NCBI RefSeq assembly: GCF_003265705.1
Contig: NW_020313057.1
Location: 6,125,363 to 6,189,362 of the forward strand
Source: Callorhinus ursinus
Taxonomy: Eukaryota; Chordata; Mammalia; Carnivora; Otariidae
Length of the DNA: 64,000 nucleotides
Direction of reading: 5' to 3'
The stretch's first letter is position 1, and every line of letters starts with the position of its first letter. Below are positions 55,732-64,000 of this stretch, in pieces. The notes beneath the pieces were generated by a model. It had not been told where the DNA came from. It was given only the letters and a program-made list of their open reading frames with translations, and did not search any database. Both the position numbers and the translations under genes were made by a program.

Positions 55732-55923
55732 GGGGCTCCTGGGTGGCTCAGTTGGTTAAGCATCTGCCTTCGGCTCAGGTCATGATCCCAGAGTCCTGGG
55801 ATCGAGCCCCGCATCGGGCTCCCTGCTCCGCGGGAGGCCTGCTTCTCCCTCTCCCACTCCCCCTGCTTGTGCTCCCTCTCTCGCTGTGTCTCTCTCTGTC
55901 AAATAAATAAAATCTTAAAAAAA
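55732..55923 (+). mobile_element. SINEC, young-looking
   Basis: GGGGCTCCTGGGTGGCTCAG, ATGATCCCAGAGTCCTGGGA, CTGCTTCTCCCTCTCCCAC and CAAATAAATAAAATCTT. The target duplication AATAGTTTTCTCAG is perfect at 55718-55731 and 55924-55937. Confidence 0.97.
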
Positions 55924-56224
55924 AATAGTTTTCTCAGAACTTACCTTTAAAGTTTTTAACACAGTACTACTTAGTTGAACAGTAACTATCAATGGCTTAG
56001 CAACCTGCAGCTTTTAACGAATTAACTTTAAAATAAAAGAATTCTTTAGAATTCTTAGAAAAAGTTGCTTCCTTTATACAGACAACAACACTTTTAACAG
56101 AGTCAAAATAAGAATTCTGAACACAAACTTTTTCCATGTGACCATGAATATTTTACATTAAATAAAGATACAATAAATTTTACTGACATTACATTGTCTC
56201 CACAGGAAATATTGAAATATTAAA

Positions 56225-56770
56225 GCAGGCACTCCAAACCTTGCATGGAGTGTCGATTCTGAAGCATGTCTGCAAACTACTGAACATTCCTCCCATTGAA
56301 AGGTAGGGTCCATGTGCCCTCCTCTTCAGTCTGGGCTGACCCTGATGGCTTTCTTGCAACCAAAAGAATACAATGGAAATGATTCCAAGTGCGTTCTGAA
56401 GCTGGATCAGAAAAGGCTGAGAAGTTTCTGCCTAGTCCTCTTAAGATGTTTGTTCTGGGGTAAGCCAGCCAGGTGCTACATAAGGAGTTTGAAATTGTCA
56501 CACTAGAAACTGTCACATATAGGCATTCTGATTGACAGTCCAGTTAACAACCTACATCAAAAGCCAGGCAGATGAGTGAGCCAAATTGGATGCATATGCC
56601 CCAGTTGAACCTTCAGATCATGTTGCAGCCCTGCCAACATGAGAGACCCTAAGTGAAAACTGCACAGCCACATCCTTCTTGAATTCCTGACCTACAAAAC
56701 TGTGAGCAAAACGATTGTTTTAAGCTAAGCTCAGTGATAATTTATTCACAGCTAATAACCAGAGCACATG
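56225..56770 (+). mobile_element. MaLR MLT1-like LTR, old
   Basis: TGACCCTGATGGCTTTCTTG, CAATGGAAATGATTCCAAGT, CCAACATGAGAGACCCTAAG, GAATTCCTGACCTACAAAAC and TGTTTTAAGCTAAGCTCAG fit old MLT1-type LTRs, with the late CTGACCCACAGAAACTG motif preserved. Solo and diverged. Confidence 0.65.
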
Positions 56771-57474
56771 GATATTAGAACCATTACATGCTTAAATGTC
56801 CTCTATTCATCTGATCTAATGTACAGCCTTGCAAACTATATATTAATATTTCCAAAGATGTATCCCTCCATAGATAGAAATCATATGTTAATATAAAGAG
56901 CTAGCTTTATTTTCATTAAAACTTCCCAAAAACATTGACTGTAAGCATTTTGGAGAGCTGGACATAATGAGAATTTTAAAAAATAGGTTCACTCTGCCAA
57001 TTCCTTTTATTAGACCTGTTGTGTTTTAAAGATTATTTCTAATTAAATAATGATTAGGGAGTCAAGGGCCTTTGTCTACCTTTGAGTATATTAATTATCT
57101 TCTGTCTTAGTTTCACAAATTAAGGATATAATTTTTATCTACCTTGATCATGTCTTCTAGGAGAATTGGAATTTTTAAAAGATAAACTTTGAGCACTTTT
57201 CACTTTAAAACATTTTTTATAATTTCTAAAGTAGGGATTTCCAATTCTTGCAAGATATTAGGGATTTACAAGTAAGGAGGGGGAATGGGAAAGCACAGAG
57301 TGGCTGATAAAGTGGCTGGAGGCTAACTCTTTTGATGAACTTACCTACCACACCCTTAGAAGCTGAGAAACATCCTAGGGATCCTCAACTTTAACAAGAC
57401 CATGCAAATATATTTTTATTTTATAAAAACGTACCAAAATTTATCAACTGAATTAAAATTGAGTTTTGCCATAG
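56771..57474. other. Unannotated AT-rich sequence
   Basis: Nothing recognised. Confidence 0.3.
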
Positions 57475-57486
57475 AATCAAAAGGAA

Positions 57487-57704
57487 AAAGGGGCACCTGG
57501 GTGGCTCAGTCAGTTAAGCATCCAAATCTTGATTTTGGCTCAGGTGATGATCTCAGGGCTGTTGGACTGAACCTGCATCAGGGTCCTTGTTGGGCATGAA
57601 GCCTGCTTAGGATTCTTGCTTTCTCTCTCTATCCCTCCCCCAGCTCATGAGCTCTCTCTTGCTTTCTCTCTCTAAATAAATAAATAAATAAAATCTTTAA
57701 AAAA
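57487..57704 (+). mobile_element. SINEC, older type
   Basis: GGGGCACCTGGGTGGCTCAG, then AATCTTGATTTTGGCTCAGG, TGATGATCTCAGGGCTGTTG and GCATGAAGCCTGCTTAGGAT, the variant set of the older carnivore subfamily. The target duplication AATCAAAAGGAA is perfect at 57475-57486 and 57705-57716. Confidence 0.94.
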
Positions 57705-57833
57705 AATCAAAAGGAATAAAATTTACTTTTTTTCTTTTATACTTTTGATAACTTGTCATTCCTTTTTTATAAGTCATACAACTGCCATCAGGACACTCTA
57801 GTCAGAGAGAGAAGTTCTTTGAACGGATTAGGA

Positions 57834-58356
57834 CAGACATTCTCAAAGTGTGGCCTGGGGACACCTGTGGGTCCCAGAAACTATTTTTAGGAGGTCTGTG
57901 AAGTCAAATTATTTTCCAAATAATGTTAAGACTCTTTTTGCTGTTTTTGATCTCATTCTTTCTGAGTGCCCTGTGGCATTCTTCTAGAGTCTGCACGGGC
58001 TGTGGTATTTCAACAGATTGAATGCAGAACTATACACGAGAACCCAGTTGTCTTATTACGTAAGATACTAAAAAGGTTTGCAAAAATGTAAAATAATACC
58101 ACTTTTATCACCGATTAATTTTGGCAAAATACAACTATTTTATAAAATTATTAACAAATTATGAATACATTTTCTTAAAAAACTAATTATGTAATGGATT
58201 CACTATTAAATGAATTAATATTTTTAAATTTTCTGTTTTAATTTCTAAGTTTAAATATTGATAGATGTTAACACATATAAAAAAATTCTTTGAGAACCCT
58301 TAAAATTTTTTTAAAATGTAAAGAATGATGGAGACCAAAACATTTGAGAACTCCTA
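57834..58356 (+). mobile_element. hAT-superfamily non-autonomous DNA transposon, full length
   Basis: Left end CAGACATTCTCAAAGTGTGG and right end TTTGAGAACTCCTA are degraded inverted ends of the CAGTGGTTCTCAAA class. GGTCCCAGAAACTATTTTTA, AGATTGAATGCAGAACTATA and GGTTTGCAAAAATGTAAAAT are interior landmarks of a common mammalian hAT element. Flanking octamers GATTAGGA (57826-57833) and GGTTAGGA (58357-58364) match at seven of eight positions, as expected of an old 8-bp hAT target duplication. Exact family name not assigned. Confidence 0.85.
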
Positions 58357-58364
58357 GGTTAGGA

Positions 58365-59284
58365 ATTCATCTGAGGAAATAAACATTATTTTACTAATAA
58401 CTAATAACATCTATGTTTCTAGGTAAATCAAAACCTTAAACTTTTAAATCTGTGTTATGTTGCAATAGCCCAAAATTCTAGTAAGAATGAGAAAAATCAC
58501 TGTGTCATATATGGGCTAACTGATAGACCTAGGTAGGCCAGACAATTATTTGGAGTTCTCTGAACCACAGATCCCAGCTAGGGTGAAAAGGTATGTGTGT
58601 GTATGTATGATTACTTGATAGAATGGCAGAAAACCAAGAAAAATGTCCTGTGTGAAATACCGTTAATTGAAGGATTAGGTTATCTTCTTTCTAAATCTCT
58701 CTCCTCTTCTCTTTTCAGACTAGGTAACAGAGGCAGGCTGTTGTTACTGTTCATCATTTCCTTGTTTGCTTGGCAAAGTAGGTAATATGAAAGATATGAA
58801 AAATGGTCAGATCCTCCTGTTCCAAAGTGTTAATACTCATTCTAGCCTTTTGCCTCTGAACCAGTACAATGAAAATACCAAATCGCTTTTAAGAAATCCT
58901 GAAATCAGATTCTAATTAGGGTAATAAAAATTAACCACCCTGACCAACCTGAGCCTTCGACCAAGCCTTGATCTGATTATTAAGTTCTAAGGAAATGTGC
59001 AATTCGTTGTTGATGTTTCTCTTTGATGACTTGCTTTCAGGTCTTTAGAATCACATTTTTATTGAAAACCAAGTGAAAGGTGACTAAGTGTGGTAAAAAA
59101 AAAAAAAAAAGCGGGGGGAGGGGAGGAAAAACCCCACATAATCTCCATAAGACTTCTTGAAAAAGTCCAGTTCTTACAGTGCCTAGGCATGATAGTCTGA
59201 AAGTCAGTTCTTCAAAGAAAAATAACTATTTACTTATTATCTGTTAGTTATTGAGTACCTTGTGGGAATATAAAAATTATACAA
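58365..59284. other. Unannotated sequence
   Basis: An A run lies at about 59096-59110. Nothing else recognised. Confidence 0.3.
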
Positions 59285-59484
59285 GGGGCGCCTGGGTGGC
59301 TTAGTCAGTTAAGTGTCAGCCTTCGGCTCAGGTCATGATCCCAGGATCCTGGGATTGAGCCCCACATCAGGCTCCCTGCTCCTTGGGAAGCCTGCTTCTC
59401 CCTCTCCCACTTCCCCTGCTTGTGTTCCCTCTCTCGCTGTGTCTCTCTCTGTCGAATAAATAAATAAATCTTGAAAAAAAAAGA
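59285..59484 (+). mobile_element. SINEC
   Basis: GGGGCGCCTGGGTGGCTTAG, ATGATCCCAGGATCCTGGGA, CTGCTTCTCCCTCTCCCAC and GAATAAATAAATAAATCTTG. No convincing target duplication was found, so borders are set by the family ends. Confidence 0.94.
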
Positions 59485-59648
59485 TAAAGAGACCACACTG
59501 TCTTAACTTAATATTAAATTATACCTGTATGCATAGAGCTTTATCAAGAGCTGTGAGATAAAACTACATTCCTTCTTGGTTTATAAACTCTTTTAGCTTT
59601 CTGAATCTTTTAACTGAGCTAAAAGGATCATATACAATGTCATCCTAT

Positions 59649-59668
59649 TATATATGTGTATATGTATG

Positions 59669-59699
<31 letters not shown>

Positions 59700-59712
59700 A
59701 CATATATATGTA
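59649..59712. repeat. (TATG)n/(TG)n microsatellite at a SINE tail
   Basis: TA, TATG and TG units in a 64-base run that abuts the tail end of the minus-strand SINE to its right. Confidence 0.93.
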
Positions 59713-59890
59713 TCTGAGAGCAGTAGAGAGTGAGAGGGAGGGGGGCAGAGGGAGACAGAATCTCTCTCTTAAGTAGGCTCCACACCCAGCACAGAGCCCA
59801 CCATAGGGCTCCATCTCACAGTCCCTGAGATCATGACCTGAGCCAAAATCAAGAGTCAGATGCTTAACCGACTGAGCCATGAGGTTCCCC
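59713..59890 (-). mobile_element. SINEC with tail converted to microsatellite
   Basis: GAGAGCAGTAGAGAGTGAGA, CACACCCAGCACAGAGCCCA, GAGATCATGACCTGAGCC and TTAACCGACTGAGCCATGAG, ending in TTCCCC. The usual A/T-rich tail is replaced by the simple repeat on the left. Confidence 0.92.
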
Positions 59891-59959
59891 AGGATAATAT
59901 TATTTAAATGTCCTACTGAAAAATAAAGACTGTACACCCCATGTGCTTTTCAGAAAATA

Positions 59960-60240
59960 TATCTATTTCTGCATTTTTAAAATTCATTCAACAACTATTT
60001 ATTGACCAAGTACTCTGTGCCTTTGCTGGAAATAAGGCCCTGGAAAAGAACGAACGTCATGGAGTTGATATTCTAGTGGGGTAGATAAATTAATATTTAA
60101 TATAATTTTGATTACTTATAAATGCTAGGCAGAAAAATAAAACAAGAACATAGAGTGTGATAGGATGTGAAATGGGATATATTTAGATAGGATAGTCAGA
60201 AAGACTTCTCTGATGGATTAACTAAGTAGATTACAAATAG
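59960..60240 (+). repeat. Diverged ancient interspersed repeat
   Basis: ATTCATTCAACAACTATTTA, TTGACCAAGTACTCTGTGCC, TTGATATTCTAGTGGGGTAG and GACTTCTCTGATGG follow the common repeat AACAAATATTTATTGAGC, TACTATGTGCCAGGCACT, TCTAGTGGGG. Family not named. Confidence 0.55.
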
Positions 60241-60249
60241 CCACATATT

Positions 60250-60500
60250 GTTTTTATCTCAATGTACCCATCTTTTTGCAATGTGGCTTTGCTGTTTCTC
60301 TCATCAAAAGATATAGTTTATTTCTCCAGCCTTTGAATCTGGCCCAGATCATGTGATTTGCTGTGCCAACTAGACATTAGAAAATGGGACATAAGCAGAG
60401 TCTTGAAAAGTAGTCATATAATTGGATCTTCTCTCTCTTGCTACTCCTTCTACCATATAAACAAATCAGCACCAGACTACTGAATGAAGGCATCCCTACT
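60250..60500 (+). mobile_element. MaLR MLT1-like fragment (tentative)
   Basis: CCTTTGAATCTGGCCCAGAT, CATGTGATTTGCTGTGCCAA and GGACATAAGCAGAGTCTTGA resemble the 5' half of old MLT1-type LTRs (TTGAATCTGGGCTGGCCTTG, TGACTTGCTTTGACCAATAG). Confidence 0.5.
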
Positions 60501-60651
60501 TTGTATCTGTGAAGTTCTTGAATTTTGGTGTTTGTGGTTTTCATCATGTTTTTAAATATTTCAGTCATTATTTCACCAATTATTTATTCTGCTCTTGCTC
60601 CCCTCTGTGACTCCAAATTACATTTAAAGTCACTTAAAATTGGTTCATGGC

Positions 60652-60720
60652 CCCCTGCTTGTGTTCCCTCTCTGTGTGTCTGTCAAATAAATAAATAAAA
60701 ATCCTTTAAAAAAAAAAAAA
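60652..60720 (+). mobile_element. 5'-truncated SINEC tail, first half of a tandem pair
   Basis: CCCCTGCTTGTGTTCCCTCT through CAAATAAATAAATAAAAATC and an A run: only the 3' third of a SINE. It directly abuts a complete copy, and the duplication flanking the pair has no partner between them. Confidence 0.93.
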
Positions 60721-60925
60721 CAGGGCACCTGGGTGGCTCAGTCATTAAGCATCTGCCTTCAGCTCAGATCATGATCCCAGGGTCCTGGGATCGAGCCCCA
60801 CATGGGGCTCCCTGCTCAGCGGGGAGTCTGCTTTTCCCTCTCCCTCTCCCCCTGCTTGTGTTCCCTCTCTCGCTATGTCTCTCTGTCAAATAAATAAATA
60901 AAAATCTTTTAAAAAATAAATAAAT
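60721..60925 (+). mobile_element. SINEC, full length, second half of a tandem pair
   Basis: GGGCACCTGGGTGGCTCAGT, CATGATCCCAGGGTCCTGGG, CTCCCTGCTCAGCGGGGAGT and a (TAAA)n tail. AAAATTGGTTCATGGC is perfect at 60636-60651 and 60926-60941 and encloses both SINE parts. Confidence 0.96.
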
Positions 60926-60941
60926 AAAATTGGTTCATGGC

Positions 60942-61850
60942 TCAATGGAGCTCTGTCCCTTTTTTTCCAGCATTTATTCTGATTTCTTTCTGACTTTGGA
61001 TAATTTCTATTGCTATGTCCTTAAGTTCAGTGACACTTTCTTCTATATTCTCTAATATGCTCTTTAGGCCATTTAGTGACTTTTAAAATTTTTAGAAACT
61101 GTATTTTCTAATTCTAGAAAGTATCTTTGCTGTGTTTTATATATTCAATTTCTTTACTCATTACATCATGTTTTCCTTTAAATCCTTCAGCATATTTATA
61201 ATAAGCTGTTTTAAAATCCTTTCCTGCTAATTTTGTCATCACAGTCATTCTTGGGTCTTTTTTACTGACCTATTTTTCTTTTGGTTATGCATTACATTTT
61301 CCTGCCTCTTTGTACATCTAATACTTTTTGATGGGATGTTGGACATTTTAAATATTACACTACTGTCTTCCTTTAAACTATGTTTTGGTAGGCAATTAAG
61401 TTAGTTGTGGGGAAACTTGATCCTCCTGAGACTTGTTTTTCAGTCTTATTAGGGTGAGTCTACAGTATTCTTTACTCCAGGGCTAATTTAGTCCTACTAC
61501 TAAGAAGTAATATTTTGGGGGTCTTTTCTGAATAATTTGGGTGTTCAACAATGTCTCTCCACTCTATCTGATTAGAATTCAAACATCTCCTAGTCCTCTG
61601 AACACTTGGTAAAGTTTGTAATTTATAGGATCCTTGGTACTTCTTTACCCAACCTTGTGGATATTCACCCAATCCACGAGAAACTTAGAATTCAGTCAAA
61701 GACTTAAGGTGATCTTGTGGATTTTTAAAGCATTTTCTCTGCAAAGCTTCTTTTCTGGTTCTCATCCCTGAAAACTCCAGCTGCCTAAGCCTCTCTGAAC
61801 ACAAATCTTTGTCTGCTCAATTCATTGAGACTGCTGTTCCCCCCTTGGGG
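60942..61850 (-). mobile_element. L1M 5'-region text, antisense
   Basis: CATGTTTTCCTTTAAATCCT, TCAGCATATTTATAATAAGC, TGTTTTAAAATCCTTTCCTG, CTAATTTTGTCATCACAGTC and CCAGGGCTAATTTAGTCCTA match the same L1M 5'-region family as 20566-21245, in the same orientation. No ORF2 or 3' UTR is attached. Right border approximate. Confidence 0.6.
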
Positions 61851-62499
61851 TTCACCCTTCCTGTACTGCACTCTTGAAAATGGCTCCAGGCAGAAATCTG
61901 GGGGTGATCATGGGACTTAACTCATTTGTTTCCCTTCTCTAAGGGATTAGAATCCTGTGGTGCCTGCTGTCCCATACCCAAACAAATTTGACTTGTATAT
62001 TTTATTCAATTTTCTAATTGTTTACAATGAAAGGGCAAGCCCAATACTAATTTCTCCATCAAGTATGGAAATGGAAGTTCAGAAGACTATTCTTTACTTG
62101 TTTGAAGAAGAAAGATACAGCAATGTTATAGGCCACTGGGAATGATCCAATTAGGAAGAGAAATCTGGTGGGGTTTGAGAGAAGTATTTCAGAAGCAATT
62201 TTTTTAAGAAAGTGAGAATGGATGTAAACCAGTGCGTGGCTAGAAGGGTTGACTTTAATAAGCAAATGAGAATTTTATTTATTAGCCCAGAGTTAAAGTA
62301 ATATGCTAACAAAGTCAGAATAATAAAGTAAAACTTAGTATGTAATAGAAATACTATATCCATTATGTATTTTTTGATCAAATGATTTGAGTAGAACAAA
62401 TATAATAAAGCATTTATTCTTTATCTTTGTCCAAAATGGAGTTATTTTTTTCATCCCAAATTACAAACCTTTAAACATTTAGTCCCTCTGTTTCACTAT
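61851..62499. other. Unannotated sequence
   Basis: Nothing recognised. Confidence 0.3.
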
Positions 62500-62515
62500 G
62501 CGTCTCTTTTCTTTT

Positions 62516-62722
62516 TATTTATTTATTTATTTAAAGATTTTATTTATTTATTTCACAGAGAGAGACACAGTGAGAGCAGGAACACAAGCGGGGGCAGTGG
62601 GAGAGGGAGAAGCAGGCCTCCCGCGGAGCAGGGAGCCCGATGCGGGGCTGGATCCCAGGACCCTGGGATCATGACCTGAGCCGAAGGCAGATGCTTAACC
62701 GACTGAGCCACCCAGGTGCCCC
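62516..62722 (-). mobile_element. SINEC, young-looking
   Basis: (TTTA)n tail at the left, GCCTCCCGCGGAGCAGGGAG, CCCAGGACCCTGGGATCATG, ACCTGAGCCGAAGGCAG and GAGCCACCCAGGTGCCCC. The target duplication is GCGTCTCTTTTCTTTT at 62500-62515 and GCATCTCTTTTCTTTT at 62723-62738; the single difference is a CpG transition. Confidence 0.97.
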
Positions 62723-62738
62723 GCATCTCTTTTCTTTT

Positions 62739-64000
62739 GAGGATCTCTATATCTAGAAGGATCAAATAAAAGATATAAAAAATACTATGTGTGTATGAAT
62801 TATTGTAGATAAATTCTGGGTTTTGGTGCTCGTCAATTGACTGGTTTAAAAAAATTAGCACTCTATTACTTTCTAGTTAGGAAAACCAATGTAAGTTTGC
62901 ATTGAGATTAATAACCACACAATAGGGTTAGTGTTAGGATTAAAACAAAATATAATCAATGTGCCAATCATAGTTGTCACTGAATATCAATCTCCATCTT
63001 TCCTCCTCCTTAGGCAGTGGAAGTTCTGGTTCACGTAGTTCTGTCTTCCATTTAGAAATTTTAAGTTTTCTGGAAACATTAACTTGGAAGATAATATTAG
63101 GTCCCATTCACCAAAGAAGCCTAATTAATTTAGTTCTTTTTCTGTCCAAATTCCCTTACGAGACTTATTCTTAGATCCAGTTTCTCCAAACTGAGATCTC
63201 CTTACTACCTTTCCTGATTTTTGTATCTTTTGTTCATTGATGGATCTTCAGGTCCTAGAATCATGCCTAGCACACAGTAGGAAGTCAGTAAATATTAAGT
63301 TGGAATTAATGCTGAATATTAGTACCTGTTAATACCTCCAAGGACCTTAGTATTCCATGGAACAAATTCTGGAAACTATTGCCATGGAGCATAATTCAGT
63401 TAACCACCAAGATTTTTTTCCTCTGTGCTGAGACCTTCTGTAGCACAATGAATGGGAAGTTCTCTTTCTTTGTGTATGTCAGAAAGAGGCTACATCCTAG
63501 GTCTGGTAGCTAAACCTTTTAAAGTCACAATCTGTGTAGGATATATGGGCCAGGGATATTGAAAGGATTAAATCTTTCTATGCTCTGCTAGTCTTTGGTG
63601 ACAGGGCACTATATTTCCTGTTATCAGAGCCCCTGTCCTTGGCTCTCACCCTGGTGCCAATGGCTTTAGATGAGCAGGCTGTGCATTGCTGTTGTGTGTA
63701 CATGTGTCAGCTGCAGGAAGTCCATCGTAGGTGACAGCAGTGTCACTTTGGTATCACATCCTCTTTTACACCTGATCACACTTGCAGATGGGAATGCCAA
63801 AAGCACCTTTGAGTCACAAGGCTGGAGGAAGTGACTGGGAGAATAGATGCCAAATGGACATCTTGACATGCAGAGGGGGCCTGAAGACCCCCAGTGTGAG
63901 TGCTGTGAAAAGATATAAAGCTTGCACATCATGCACAGATTCTCACTGCGACTGGAATGCAGGGCACAATGTGGTAACAATTCAGGAACCAGGGAGAGGC
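62739..64000. other. Unannotated sequence with a short L2/MIR-like patch
   Basis: CCTAGAATCATGCCTAGCAC and AGTAGGAAGTCAGTAAATAT at about 63252-63300 resemble L2 or MIR end text. The rest is unrecognised. A 104-codon minus-strand frame at 63666-63980 has no recognisable features. Confidence 0.35.

Noticed and set aside
7003..62722. Recurrent peptide text such as GAWVAQSVKRLP in many predicted frames across the window
   Set aside because: It is the translation of the SINEC head in one frame and appears wherever a copy lies. It is not a protein family.
1..64000. Any operon, prophage, plasmid, toxin-antitoxin or defence system
   Set aside because: Codon-dense gene organisation is absent and the repeat content is that of a carnivore nuclear genome, so prokaryotic system types do not apply. 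No undescribed gene system could be supported.

Overview
This window is mammalian nuclear DNA without any recognisable protein-coding gene, structural RNA gene or CRISPR-like locus. The host is very probably a caniform carnivore of the arctoid group (bear, pinniped or musteloid). About twenty copies of the tRNA-Lys-derived SINEC family are present, with the head GGCGCCTGGGTGGCTCAGT, the internal text CTGCTTCTCCCTCT and a (TAAA)n-AATCTT tail. The dog SINEC_Cf and cat SINEC_Fc body variants are not seen. Two 5'-truncated carnivore LINE-1 tails support this. The genus cannot be resolved by eye.

Layout. 1-13.8 kb: mostly unique sequence with scattered old repeats (MER5A, MIR, L2, L1M tails), two SINEs and a GC-rich stretch near 12.5-13.1 kb. 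13.8-21.2 kb: a nested stack. An old antisense L1M element is split by an antisense MaLR (MLT1-like) provirus with both LTRs, and the provirus interior is itself split by a carnivore L1 tail. 21.4-31.2 kb: MIR copies, several SINEs, a solo MLT1 LTR and a repeat-poor stretch (28.0-28.7 kb) that is a candidate conserved element. 31.2-32.0 kb: an open frame with a signal-peptide-like start abutting a carnivore L1 tail. 36-38.5 kb: the 3' end of an L1MA-like element carrying a (TA)n expansion and a SINE. 42.05-42.24 kb: a (GGAT)n array containing a 10-N assembly gap. 43-53 kb: mostly unique sequence. 53-64 kb: repeat-dense, with MaLR LTRs, a hAT transposon with an 8-bp target duplication, many SINEs and L1 5'-region text.

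No genes act together here. The window reads as an intron or intergenic desert whose visible history is successive retrotransposon insertion. Repeat names come from remembered consensus sequences and no alignment was run. Edges of old repeats are approximate to tens of bases, and young SINE edges are mostly set by target-site duplications. The intervals described as unannotated hold nothing I could recognise; that is not evidence that they lack function.
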